Shown one piece after another: positions 26,003 to 34,885 of a DNA stretch of 64,000 bases; position 1 is the stretch's first letter, and each line of letters opens with the position of its first letter. The translations under genes and the position numbers were made by a program. The DNA comes from AEGEAN-183 sp964614345 (GTDB lineage: Bacteria; Pseudomonadota; Gammaproteobacteria; Magnimaribacterales; Magnimaribacteraceae), in NCBI GenBank assembly GCA_964614345.1, contig CAZTLP010000004.1, positions 1 through 64,000 of the forward strand, in the 5' to 3' direction. The notes under the pieces were generated by a model that worked only from the letters and a program-made list of their open reading frames with translations, had not been told where the DNA came from and ran no database searches.

Positions 26003-27601
26003 GTGAAACACAACTCAGAAAGTTTATTAGAGGTTGAAAATTTAACTGTTAACTTCTTTAGCAAAGAATTTTCTATTGATGCAGTCAGATCAATATCTTT
26101 TTCAATTGAAAGAGGAAAGACTTTAGCCTTAGTTGGAGAATCAGGTTCAGGAAAATCAGTAACTGCATTATCTATCTTAAAATTACTCCCTTACCAGATA
26201 GCTTCTCATTCAAGCAAATCTTCAATTAAGTTGAAAGGGAAAGAAATTTTGAAAATGAGTTCTGGGGAAATCAGGAAAATCAGAGGAGATTCTATTTCAA
26301 TGATTTTTCAAGAACCAATGACCTCATTGAATCCATATCAAAGAGTTGGAAGGCAAATTGAAGAAATTTTAATGGTGCACAAAGGAATGCGAAGAAAAGA
26401 GGCAAGAAATAAAACTATTGATTTATTAGAGAAAGTACAAATTCCAGATCCACAACTGAAAGCTGAGTCTTATCCCCACCAGCTTTCTGGAGGTCAGAGG
26501 CAAAGAGTTATGATTGCAATGGCCCTTTCAAATGATCCAGATTTATTGATTGCTGATGAACCCACAACAGCATTAGATGTAACCGTTGAAAAATCCTTAC
26601 TTGAACTTCTCAATGAACTTCAGCTACAAATGGGAATGTCTATACTTTTCATTACGCACGACCTCAATATTGTAAAAAAGTTTGCAGATGAAGTTGCAGT
26701 TATGAAAGAAGGAGAAATAGTAGAAAAAGGGATAGTCAAAGATGTTTTTTCTTTTCCCCAGCATGCTTATACAAAGAAACTTTTAGATTCAATTCCCTCA
26801 CCAAAAAATAATATAAGCAATGACGGAAAACCAATTCTTTTGTCAGAAGGTTTGACGGTAAATTATTTAACCAAGAAGAGTTTCTTAAATAAGAATCTTT
26901 ATCTAACTGCAGTCAATGATGCGGCCATTGAAGTTCATGAGGGAAGAACTACTGGTTTGGTAGGGGAATCCGGTTCAGGGAAATCATCTTTGGCTAGAGC
27001 CTTACTGGGATTGGAGCAATCTGAAGGGTTTATTGAGTTTGACGGAAAAGATTTAAATTCTTTATCAGAGAATTCAAGGAGGTTTATAAAAAAAGATTTT
27101 CAAATTGTTTTTCAAGACCCATTCGGTTCACTATCGCCTCGTCAGACTATTGGCGAAATAATCGGCGAAGGTCTAAGAGTGCATGAGTCTCAACTTGGTA
27201 AATCAGAAAGGCAATCTAAAATCTTAAAAGCCTTAGAAGAAGTAGAGTTGGATTCCTCTTTTTTCCTCCGTTTCCCTCATGAGTTATCTGGTGGACAAAG
27301 GCAAAGAGTAGCAATTGCAAGAGCTATCATTCTAAAGCCTAAATTAATTCTTTTAGACGAACCTACCTCAGCGCTTGATGTATCTATACAGATGCAAGTC
27401 ATAAAATTATTATCTGAGTTACAACAAAAGCATAATCTTTCATATTTATGTATTAGCCATGACCTTAAGGTTATTCGGGCACTATCTGATCTAGTTTATG
27501 TAATGAAGCAAGGGAAGATAGTTGAGAAAGGAATGGCAGATCAGGTTTTCAATGAACCCAATAATGAATACACTAAAGAATTGATAAGAGCCTCAATTTA
27601 A
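26003..27601 (+). CDS. Dual-domain peptide ABC transporter ATPase (YejF-like)
   Basis: Two fused ABC ATPase domains of the oligopeptide/dipeptide/nickel family, 532 residues starting with GTG at 26003. Domain 1 has GESGSGKSV, LSGGQRQRV, ADEPTTALD and an FITHDL switch. Domain 2 repeats GESGSGKSS, LSGGQRQRV, LDEPTSALD and CISHDL. The fused form and the length match YejF (529 residues), which powers the YejABEF importer. No permease or binding-protein gene is adjacent, so its partners must be elsewhere. It begins 4 bases after the PCuAC gene and may be co-transcribed with it. Confidence 0.88.
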   Translation: MKHNSESLLEVENLTVNFFSKEFSIDAVRSISFSIERGKTLALVGESGSGKSVTALSILKLLPYQIASHSSKSSIKLKGKEILKMSSGEIRKIRGDSISMIFQEPMTSLNPYQRVGRQIEEILMVHKGMRRKEARNKTIDLLEKVQIPDPQLKAESYPHQLSGGQRQRVMIAMALSNDPDLLIADEPTTALDVTVEKSLLELLNELQLQMGMSILFITHDLNIVKKFADEVAVMKEGEIVEKGIVKDVFSFPQHAYTKKLLDSIPSPKNNISNDGKPILLSEGLTVNYLTKKSFLNKNLYLTAVNDAAIEVHEGRTTGLVGESGSGKSSLARALLGLEQSEGFIEFDGKDLNSLSENSRRFIKKDFQIVFQDPFGSLSPRQTIGEIIGEGLRVHESQLGKSERQSKILKALEEVELDSSFFLRFPHELSGGQRQRVAIARAIILKPKLILLDEPTSALDVSIQMQVIKLLSELQQKHNLSYLCISHDLKVIRALSDLVYVMKQGKIVEKGMADQVFNEPNNEYTKELIRASI

Positions 27602-27626
27602 AGAAATATTTACTTAGAGAAGGCAA

Positions 27627-29291
27627 ATGAGTAGTAAGAACAGAAAGTATTCTTCAAAAATAGTCGATGGAGTTGAACAAGCTCCATCAAGAGCTATGTT
27701 GAGAGCTGTAGGTTTTGAAGAGGAAGATTTCTTGAAACCCCAAGTAGGTATAGCTTCAACTTGGAGTATGGTAACTCCTTGTAACATGCATATAAATCAG
27801 TTGGCTGAAGCAGCCGCGGAAGGAGCAAATAGTTCTGGGTGTAAGTCTGTTATATTCAACACAATTAGCGTATCTGACGGAATATCAATGGGTACAAAGG
27901 GGATGAGGTATAGCCTGGTATCTAGAGAAGTAATAGCAGATTCTATTGAGACGGTAGTTGAAGGCCAAGGATTTGACGGTTTATTGGCAATAGGAGGGTG
28001 TGACAAAAATATGCCTGGTTGTTTGATGGCAATAGCACGATTAGACAGGCCAGCAATCTTTGTTTACGGCGGTAGTATTCAACCCGGAGAGGGTAGAACA
28101 GATGTCATTTCGGTATTTGAAGCTGTAGGCGCACATTCTGAAGGCAAGATTTCTGATATAGAGCTTCTAGATGTGGAATCTAAAGCCATTCCAGGCCCCG
28201 GAGCATGTGGAGGAATGTATACAGCTAATACAATGGCATCTGCTATTGAAGCTTTAGGGCTTAGTCTTCCTAACAGCTCTGCTAAAGAAGCTGTCTCATC
28301 GTCCAAAAAACAAGATTGCGTAGAAGCTGGAGAGGCTCTTACAAATTTAATTAACCAAAACCTAACCCCAAGAAAGCTACTAACCAAAAAAGCTTTTGAA
28401 AATGCAATTTCTATAGTTATAGCCCTCGGAGGGTCTACGAATGCAGTTTTACATCTTCTGGCCATTGCGCATGAAGCCCAAGTCGAACTCAGTATTGATG
28501 ACTTCACAAGAATAGGAAAAAAAGTACCGGTACTTGCTGATTTAAAGCCTAGTGGTAATTATTTAATGTCTGAGCTTATAGCTATTGGAGGAATTACTCC
28601 TTTAATGAAAATTCTCTTGAACGAAGGTTTATTACACGGAGACGCTTTGACTGTTACTGGAAAAACTTTAGAAGAAAATTTAGATTCAGTAAAAGCTTAT
28701 TCTAAAGACCAAAACATAATTAAAAATTTTAATGATCCTGTGAAGAAAGACAGTCATTTAAGAATTCTTTATGGAAACCTAGCTCCTGAAGGTGCAGTAG
28801 CAAAGATATCTGGCAAGGAAGGTACACTATTTAAAGGAAAGGCTAAACCTTACGATTCAGAAGAAGAAGCTATGAAGGCCATAATGGAAGGAAATATAAA
28901 TCAAGGCGATGTAGTCATAATAAGATATGAAGGTCCCAAAGGGGGTCCTGGCATGAGAGAAATGTTAAGTCCAACTTCAGCAATTATGGGTAAGGGTCTA
29001 GGAGACCAAGTAGCTTTTTTAACAGATGGAAGGTTTTCTGGCGGAACTCATGGATTTGTTGTGGGGCATATATCACCCGAAGCTCATCTTGGTGGGCCAC
29101 TAGCCCTAGTCGAAGAAGGAGACGAAATAAGAATTGATGCAGAAAAAAATGAAGTGAGCTTAGAGGTTGACGAAAAGGTATTGGAACTTAGAAAAAAGAA
29201 TTGGAAAAGTCCAAAAGGAGAGAGTCGGGGTGTGTTGCGTAAATACGCACAAATGGTTGGATCTGCTTCTTCGGGTGCAGTAACAACTTAA
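27627..29291 (+). CDS. ilvD: Dihydroxy-acid dehydratase
   Basis: Dehydrates 2,3-dihydroxyisovalerate and its homologue in Val/Ile/Leu synthesis. The 554-residue protein is of the shorter class. Cluster-binding cysteines lie in TPCNMHINQ, GGCDKNMPGCLMA and GPGACGGMYTANTMA. The C-terminal GRFSGGTHGFVVGHISPEA is the substrate and Mg region. The short class usually carries a more oxygen-tolerant [2Fe-2S] cluster, suiting an aerobic marine organism. It lies about 17 kb from ilvI-ilvH-ilvC in this window, so the pathway genes are split in two places. Confidence 0.96.
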   Translation: MSSKNRKYSSKIVDGVEQAPSRAMLRAVGFEEEDFLKPQVGIASTWSMVTPCNMHINQLAEAAAEGANSSGCKSVIFNTISVSDGISMGTKGMRYSLVSREVIADSIETVVEGQGFDGLLAIGGCDKNMPGCLMAIARLDRPAIFVYGGSIQPGEGRTDVISVFEAVGAHSEGKISDIELLDVESKAIPGPGACGGMYTANTMASAIEALGLSLPNSSAKEAVSSSKKQDCVEAGEALTNLINQNLTPRKLLTKKAFENAISIVIALGGSTNAVLHLLAIAHEAQVELSIDDFTRIGKKVPVLADLKPSGNYLMSELIAIGGITPLMKILLNEGLLHGDALTVTGKTLEENLDSVKAYSKDQNIIKNFNDPVKKDSHLRILYGNLAPEGAVAKISGKEGTLFKGKAKPYDSEEEAMKAIMEGNINQGDVVIIRYEGPKGGPGMREMLSPTSAIMGKGLGDQVAFLTDGRFSGGTHGFVVGHISPEAHLGGPLALVEEGDEIRIDAEKNEVSLEVDEKVLELRKKNWKSPKGESRGVLRKYAQMVGSASSGAVTT

Positions 29292-29312
29292 TTTAAGTAT
29301 TTAAAAATCTAC

Positions 29313-29340
29313 TTGAAAAAAAAATAGTACTCCCCATAAT
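29313..29340 (+). promoter_or_regulatory. Predicted sigma-70 promoter of trxA-rho
   Basis: TTGAAA at 29313-29318 and CATAAT at 29335-29340 are separated by 16 bases, giving near-consensus -35 and -10 boxes. The transcript would have a leader of roughly 70 bases before trxA at 29417, which has a strong GTGGAGG ribosome site. Confidence 0.6.
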
Positions 29341-29416
29341 AAGAAAAGAATGCTTATTTCTAGTCGATCGAGACGTCCCCTTTGAACATACGAATTATTT
29401 ATTCCGTGGAGGATAT

Positions 29417-29737
29417 ATGACAGTTGTCACTATAACTGATGATAATTTTGAGGAAGAGGTTTCTTCATCAGACACACCTGTGCTTGTTGATTATTGGGCA
29501 ACCTGGTGCGGACCTTGCAAGATGGTTGGTCCTATCGTTGAAGAAATAGCCACTGAGTTTGAAGGTAAGTTAAAGGTTGGAAAATTGGATGTAGATAATA
29601 ATCAAGCCTCTGCTGCCAAGCAAAACGTTATGAGCATCCCTACTTTGTTAATTTTTAAAGAAGGGCAGGTAGTGGCACAACAAGTGGGTGCATTAAGCAA
29701 AACACAATTAACAGAATTCATAGAAACTCATATCTAA
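29417..29737 (+). CDS. trxA: Thioredoxin
   Basis: General cytoplasmic protein-disulfide reductase of 106 residues. The active site WCGPC is at residues 30-34, with DYWATWCGPCKM and the cis-proline segment MSIPTLLIF, both intact. Length matches E. coli TrxA (109). A strong GGAGG ribosome site precedes the ATG. Position directly before rho is conserved in gammaproteobacteria. Confidence 0.97.
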   Translation: MTVVTITDDNFEEEVSSSDTPVLVDYWATWCGPCKMVGPIVEEIATEFEGKLKVGKLDVDNNQASAAKQNVMSIPTLLIFKEGQVVAQQVGALSKTQLTEFIETHI

Positions 29738-29771
29738 ATAACTAGACGTCCTCAATATAGGAAGGTATATT

Positions 29772-29806
29772 GGATTTGTGTATCTTTTTCTGATACACCT
29801 AAATCC
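29772..29806 (+). promoter_or_regulatory. Hairpin in the rho leader (13-bp stem with a 2-base bulge)
   Basis: GGATTTGTGTATC (29772-29784) pairs with GATACAC and AAATCC (29792-29798 and 29801-29806), with a CT bulge and a 7-base loop. A run of seven T follows at 29813-29819, six bases after the stem, and rho starts at 29823. It could act as a trxA terminator/attenuator or cover the rho ribosome site. The region just before the rho ATG has no good Shine-Dalgarno, so translation may depend on this structure. Confidence 0.6.
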
Positions 29807-29822
29807 GGGAAATTTTTTTAAG

Positions 29823-31082
29823 ATGCAACTATCAGAATTAAAAACTTTACCTGTACAAGAACTCATATCTCTTGGGGAGGAGTGCGGTCTTGATAATGCC
29901 TCAAGGATGAAAAGACAAGATGTAATCTTTGGTATTCTAAAGAATAAGGCAAAGCAAGGAGAGGATATTGACGGCGGAGGTGTTTTAGAAATACTTCAAG
30001 ATGGATTTGGTTTTTTAAGATCGACTGATTCTTCATATTTAGCTGGGCCAGATGATATTTATGTTTCACCCAGTCAGATAAGAAGATTTGGATTGAGAAC
30101 AGGGGATACTATCCAAGGGAAGATTCGACCTCCAAAAGAAGGGGAAAGGTATTTTGCAATACTAAAAATAGAAGAAATTAATTTTGAAAAACCAGATAAA
30201 GCTAAAAATAAGGTTTCCTTTGAAAATTTAACTCCACTGTTTCCTGATCAAAGAATGGTTTTAGAATCAGGAAGTGGTAGTACAGAAGATCTCTCAGCAA
30301 GAGTCATAGATTTAACTGCTCCAACAGGCAAAGGGCAGAGGTCATTAATAGTATCGCCTCCCAAAGCAGGAAAAACTTTATTGCTTCAAAGCATGGCCCA
30401 CTCAATTGCTAAAAATAACCCTGAATGCAAGATTATGGTTTTGTTAGTTGATGAAAGACCAGAAGAAGTAACAGAAATGGTCAGATCAGTTAAAGGAGAG
30501 GTAATTGCAAGTACTTTCGATGAACCTGCATCAAGACATGTTCAAGTAGCAGATATGGTAATTAACAAAGCTAGAAGACTTGTTGAGCATAAGCACGATG
30601 TAGTTATTCTTTTAGATTCAATAACAAGATTAGCCAGAGCTTATAATTCAACTCAAGCAGCTTCTGGGAAGATTCTCACCGGAGGAGTAGATGCTAATGC
30701 TCTTGAAAAACCCAAAAGGTTTTTTGGAGCAGCAAGAAATATTGAAGGTGGAGGAAGCTTAACAATTATTGCAACTGCACTAATTGATACAGGTTCAAGA
30801 ATGGATGAAGTAATTTTTGAAGAATTTAAAGGAACAGGGAATTCAGAAATAAATTTAGATAGAAAGATTGCGGAAAAACGAGTCTTCCCAGCTATCAATA
30901 TTCGAAAAACTGGAACCAGAAGAGAAGATCTACTCACAACTGATGCAGAACTTAGACATATAACTATACTGAGAAAGTTACTTAATGAGATGGAGGACAC
31001 TGCTGCAATGGAATGGGTCCTAGATAAACTAAAGGACTACAAGACCAATGCTGAGTTTTTTGAATCCATGAAGCGAAAGTAA
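29823..31082 (+). CDS. rho: Transcription termination factor Rho
   Basis: Hexameric RNA-dependent ATPase that ends transcription. Starting at ATG 29823 gives exactly 419 residues, the E. coli length, and MQLSELKTLPVQELI aligns with the E. coli N-terminus. The cold-shock-like RNA domain has LQDGFGFLR and DIYVSPSQIRRF. The ATPase part has PPKAGKTLLLQ (Walker A), LLVDERPEEVTEM, the Q-loop region LTGGVDANAL and FKGTGNSE (R-loop). An upstream TTG start would add 15 residues that overlap the leader hairpin and is rejected. Confidence 0.98.
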   Translation: MQLSELKTLPVQELISLGEECGLDNASRMKRQDVIFGILKNKAKQGEDIDGGGVLEILQDGFGFLRSTDSSYLAGPDDIYVSPSQIRRFGLRTGDTIQGKIRPPKEGERYFAILKIEEINFEKPDKAKNKVSFENLTPLFPDQRMVLESGSGSTEDLSARVIDLTAPTGKGQRSLIVSPPKAGKTLLLQSMAHSIAKNNPECKIMVLLVDERPEEVTEMVRSVKGEVIASTFDEPASRHVQVADMVINKARRLVEHKHDVVILLDSITRLARAYNSTQAASGKILTGGVDANALEKPKRFFGAARNIEGGGSLTIIATALIDTGSRMDEVIFEEFKGTGNSEINLDRKIAEKRVFPAINIRKTGTRREDLLTTDAELRHITILRKLLNEMEDTAAMEWVLDKLKDYKTNAEFFESMKRK

Positions 31083-31086
31083 ATCG

Positions 31087-31347
31087 CTACTTCTTTACTG
31101 CCATCTCTTTCTTTTTTTCTCTTCTTTTACCTTCCTTAAACAACATAACTATCTTCTCAACTAAGCCTAAAGACAATAAGGTTAAGATAATCAGAACTGT
31201 TAAACCGCTGATGATTATTTGGCTGTTAAGACTTATCTCTTTTCCCCAAATTACCACTGGTTTTGAATCAAGTAGGAACTGAGTGTCACCAAATATTAAA
31301 GCTAATAACACTGCTAAAATAATGGAAAACAAGTAGATTCTAGGCAT
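31087..31347 (-). CDS. Small membrane protein with two helices, unknown function
   Basis: An 86-residue protein with two predicted membrane helices (IYLFSIILAVLLALIFG and IIISGLTVLIILTLLSLGL) and a strongly basic C-terminal tail (KEGKRREKKKEMAVKK), which should lie in the cytoplasm. The ATG at 31347 overlaps the rsmD stop as TAATG, a coupling signal; an upstream ATG adding seven residues is possible. I recognise no family. It follows rsmD and is convergent with rho. Confidence 0.65.
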   Translation of the reverse strand: MPRIYLFSIILAVLLALIFGDTQFLLDSKPVVIWGKEISLNSQIIISGLTVLIILTLLSLGLVEKIVMLFKEGKRREKKKEMAVKK

Positions 31348-31916
31348 TACTTCATTTGCAGAAGACAATATCTTGATTGTCCTGCTATTTTAGATTTAAT
31401 CATATTCCACTCTTCAAAAATATCTTCTATTTCTTTCTCCTTTTCCACTTCAGTGCAAATAATAGAATCCTTTGTTATTAGTTCTTTTTCGACAATTAAT
31501 GAGAAGGCTCTTTTTAGGTAATTTTGTCTAAAAGGGGGGTCAATAAAAACAATATCAAGCGGTTTTTCAATTTTTTTTTCAAAGGGAAATTTTAAAGAAT
31601 CTATTGGCATGACTTCACACTGTCTTCTTACATTTAACTTGATAATAGTTTTATAAAGTTCCTCAGACATTTTTCTATTTTTTTCTGCAAAATAAACAAA
31701 AGATGCTCCTCTCGAAATGGCTTCTAATCCTAAGCTACCAGTTCCAGCAAACATATCTAGACACCTAGAATTTTTAATATCACCCTGAAGCCAACTAAAA
31801 ATAGTTTCTTTTGTTCTATTCGTTGTCGGTCTGATATATCTTGAAGCTTTAAAAGGGATCTTTAATCCTTTGAATTTACCCGCAACTATTCTCACATTGG
31901 AAACACGTCTTTTCAT
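31347..31916 (-). CDS. rsmD: 16S rRNA m2G966 methyltransferase
   Basis: Methylates G966 of 16S rRNA in assembled 30S subunits. The 189-residue enzyme shows VRIVAGKFKGLKI, the RPTTNRTKETIFSWL segment, the SAM-binding DMFAGTGSLGLEAISRGA and the catalytic VFIDPPF motif of N2-guanine methyltransferases. The ATG at 31916 (MKRRVSN) is preferred over a TTG two codons upstream. It ends overlapping a small membrane protein gene. All key residues are present. Confidence 0.94.
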   Translation of the reverse strand: MKRRVSNVRIVAGKFKGLKIPFKASRYIRPTTNRTKETIFSWLQGDIKNSRCLDMFAGTGSLGLEAISRGASFVYFAEKNRKMSEELYKTIIKLNVRRQCEVMPIDSLKFPFEKKIEKPLDIVFIDPPFRQNYLKRAFSLIVEKELITKDSIICTEVEKEKEIEDIFEEWNMIKSKIAGQSRYCLLQMK

Positions 31917-31961
31917 GCTCAAATCATATCAGCTAATTTAAATTAAAGTAGATTTAGGGTT

Positions 31962-32462
31962 ATGGACATGATAATTTGCCGAAATATGGACCCTGATCCA
32001 GTTAACAAAGAGTTTCTTCGAGCCATGCGTGGCATTACTTCGACGGTTACAGTGTTATCAGCAAAGGATGGTTCAAGTAAAGAAGCTATGACAGCAACTT
32101 CTGTGGCTTCTCTATCTCTCGATCCGCCAACAATGTTAGTTTGCATAAATCATGAAGCTACCATTCACAATATTTTGAAAGAAGGCTTGGGTTTTTGTAT
32201 TAATATTTTATCTGTTGGTCAAGAAGGCTTGGCAGATATATGTAGCATTAAGGGAAAGGAAGAACAAAGGTTTTTAGAAGGGAATTGGTCAGAATTCGAA
32301 GGCATTCCATACAATGAAGAATCTCAGTCCAATATGTTCTGTAAATGTATTAAGACAATAGAGCACACTACACACACAATTTATTTAGGCGAAATTACTA
32401 AAGTCTTAAATCAAAACAATTTCAATCCTTTACTTTATAAGGACGGAAATTATTTAGATTAA
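31962..32462 (+). CDS. Flavin reductase-like (FMN-binding split-barrel) protein
   Basis: A 166-residue protein of the HpaC/RutF-like flavin reductase family. VNKEFLRAMRGITSTVTVLSA and AMTATSVASLSLDPPTMLVCIN are the conserved FMN-binding stretches, and NPLLYKDGNYLD is the usual C-terminus. Members reduce FMN or FAD with NAD(P)H and often feed a two-component monooxygenase, but no oxygenase partner is next to it. A second ATG at 31986 (MDPDPV) may be the true start. Confidence 0.85.
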   Translation: MDMIICRNMDPDPVNKEFLRAMRGITSTVTVLSAKDGSSKEAMTATSVASLSLDPPTMLVCINHEATIHNILKEGLGFCINILSVGQEGLADICSIKGKEEQRFLEGNWSEFEGIPYNEESQSNMFCKCIKTIEHTTHTIYLGEITKVLNQNNFNPLLYKDGNYLD

Positions 32463-32467
32463 TTAAT

Positions 32468-34789
32468 ATGAAAAGCATATATACGTGGCGGCCTTTACCT
32501 AAATTCTTTCATATCTTTCTTTTATTATTTTCTTTCTCTTCAATTCTCTCTTCTGAGATTCTGATAGATGGAAAGTTATCTGAAAAGGAATGGCAAAATG
32601 CTAGAGAAGTTAACAAATTCTATGAAGTATTCCCTTTTTCTTTGAATGATGTTTCAGGAAACACAAGGGTTCTTATAGCAGACGATGAGAAAGGAATATA
32701 TTTTGGATTTATTAACACACAGTCGAACGAATCTATAAGAGCAAACCAGCATCAACGTGATCAAGGAGCAAGACCTCCTGTAGGGGATCAGGTTGGTGTA
32801 ACTTTAGATTTTGATAACGACGGAAAGACTGCTTATAGGTTTTCAGTTAATGCAGGAAATTCAATTAATGATGGGACTGTTATAAATGAGAATGAGCAAA
32901 ATCTAGACTGGGATGGTGATTGGGTATCTGCAACTAGCATTTCGGATAATGGTTGGTATGCAGAGATATTTGTCCCTTGGGCAATCACTTCTATGAAGTC
33001 TCAAAAAGGGGAGGAACGAACAATAGGGTTTTGTTTTTATAGAATGATGATTGCCGAATATAAGGTATCTGCTACATGCAAAGGGAGTCCTTATGTAAAT
33101 AAATTTCTTTCAGTATTTGATGAAATGAATTTTAAAAAATACGATGTTTCCCAGTTGGACTTCTTTCCTTATTTAACGGTTTCAGACGATGCTGCAACGA
33201 AAGAGAAAGATACCAAGGTGGGAGCTGAAGTTTTCTGGAAAATTGACTCTAGTAAACAATTAAATGCCACCTTTAATCCAGATTTTGGTCAGGTTGAGAG
33301 TGATGAGCTGGTTGTTAATTTTTCTGCTACCGAAACCTATTACTCAGATAAGCGACCCTTTTTTGCAGAAAATCAATCTATGTTTGAGGTTCAAGGTTAT
33401 CAAATGTTTTACGTGATCAACACCAGACGCATAGGCGCAGCCCCGGATTATAACTGCTCCAGTTTGTCTTCCAACCTGATACCCCTGTGCAATGCAAACA
33501 AAAAGGGCACTACAGACATAGATTTGGCGGTTCGATATATCCAACAAACTGAGAATCTGGATTTTGGATTCTTAGGAGCTTCTGAAAAAGATGAGGAGTT
33601 TAGTCAAGGAAGAGATTTTTATGCTACTAAATTAAGAAAAACCAATAAAAACTTTTCAGTTGGATATTTGGGTACTTATGTTGAAAGGCCAGTTCTAAAT
33701 CGAGAAGCCACTGTACACACTGCTGATTTCGAATACTGGGCTTCTGAAGATCTCAGGGTAAGTGGAGTTCTAATGAATTCAAAAGTTGATGATCAAGATG
33801 GGTATGGGTTTAGAGTTGGATACGGCTATACGCCTTCAAAAACGTTTTCTGGAGGTATGGGAATTTGGTATTTCGATAAAAAAATAGATTTGAGTGACAT
33901 GGGGTATTTATTTAGAAATGATCAAGCCTTCTTTTCGGGAAGGTTTGAATGGAAACAGCCAGAGTTCCCTGAAGCTTCTTTAACTAGAGAGAGAAGATAC
34001 CAATTAGATTTTACTTATGAAACTGACAGTAAGGGTAATAAAGAGACTCCTCCAATTTCACTAACACTGACAAATGGATTTAAAAGCTCATCTCAGGCGA
34101 CGTTAAAAACTTTCTACAGGTTGAGTGGAAGGGACACCCTGATTACAAGAAAATATGAGCAAGCTCCTTTTGTAAATATGCCCACAGGGTATGGTTTTGA
34201 ATTTGAATACATGGGTCCATCGCGAGAATTCTTCCAGTACATGTTTCATTACAATCGAAAAAAAGGAGAGGAATACATGCCGGCTTTAGGCTGGAATACT
34301 GTTTATGATTTCTTCTTAGAGGTATCTCCTTCTGAATCTTTATCTTTGTCAGTGTTTTACCAAGAACACGAAGAAGATGACTGGTTAAATTGGATTCAAG
34401 AAAATCTGTTAGCCACTTACGACATGAAACAGAGAGTAACAGTAGCAGGGCTTAACTGGTTTAAAGGCGAAAAGCATGAGTTAAGAGTTAAGGCACAAAT
34501 GGTAGCTTTTACTGCAAGAAATCCAATGCCCTTTTTAGCAGATCAGTTTGGGAATCTAAATACTTCTCCAAAAAAGATTGCAGTACCTCCTATCACATTA
34601 AGTGATTTGGCTTTCCAAGTTAGATACAGATATGAATTGATGCCACTTTCCTATCTCTATGTTGTTTACACCAAAGGCGGAAGGGTAGTAGGAATGGATG
34701 AAGAAGACAGTTTAAGAAAAATCTATAAACGTCCTTGGGAAGATCCTCAGGCTGATACTTTTACCGTAAAATTAAGGTATAGATTCTAA
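32468..34789 (+). CDS. DUF5916 outer-membrane protein with CBM9-like N-domain, copy 1 of 3
   Basis: A 773-residue exported protein. A signal peptide is followed by a carbohydrate-binding-family-9-like domain (ILIDGKLSEKEWQNA; about residues 30-220), then the DUF5916 region with NPDFGQVESDE (about residue 272), YYSDKRPFFAENQ and VINTRRIGAAPDYNCS. Alternating aromatic strands run to a terminal phenylalanine (VKLRYRF), the mark of a BAM-assembled beta-barrel. Family members are suspected to act in glycan or polymer binding and uptake, but no activity is established. It begins a tandem set of three paralogs of almost equal length. Confidence 0.85.
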   Translation: MKSIYTWRPLPKFFHIFLLLFSFSSILSSEILIDGKLSEKEWQNAREVNKFYEVFPFSLNDVSGNTRVLIADDEKGIYFGFINTQSNESIRANQHQRDQGARPPVGDQVGVTLDFDNDGKTAYRFSVNAGNSINDGTVINENEQNLDWDGDWVSATSISDNGWYAEIFVPWAITSMKSQKGEERTIGFCFYRMMIAEYKVSATCKGSPYVNKFLSVFDEMNFKKYDVSQLDFFPYLTVSDDAATKEKDTKVGAEVFWKIDSSKQLNATFNPDFGQVESDELVVNFSATETYYSDKRPFFAENQSMFEVQGYQMFYVINTRRIGAAPDYNCSSLSSNLIPLCNANKKGTTDIDLAVRYIQQTENLDFGFLGASEKDEEFSQGRDFYATKLRKTNKNFSVGYLGTYVERPVLNREATVHTADFEYWASEDLRVSGVLMNSKVDDQDGYGFRVGYGYTPSKTFSGGMGIWYFDKKIDLSDMGYLFRNDQAFFSGRFEWKQPEFPEASLTRERRYQLDFTYETDSKGNKETPPISLTLTNGFKSSSQATLKTFYRLSGRDTLITRKYEQAPFVNMPTGYGFEFEYMGPSREFFQYMFHYNRKKGEEYMPALGWNTVYDFFLEVSPSESLSLSVFYQEHEEDDWLNWIQENLLATYDMKQRVTVAGLNWFKGEKHELRVKAQMVAFTARNPMPFLADQFGNLNTSPKKIAVPPITLSDLAFQVRYRYELMPLSYLYVVYTKGGRVVGMDEEDSLRKIYKRPWEDPQADTFTVKLRYRF

Positions 34790-34885
34790 ACTAACCTTTT
34801 TTTATATGAGTTTCTAGGCCTATGGATTGCTTGTGTTTCTTTTCCTTAGCCTTAGAATAGCCCCTCATTTTTAGGAGTAAATACC

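Noticed and set aside
28079..28507. A 142-codon frame antisense to ilvD
   Set aside because: It mirrors the conserved dehydratase frame, has no ribosome site and no recognisable motif; shadow of a real gene.
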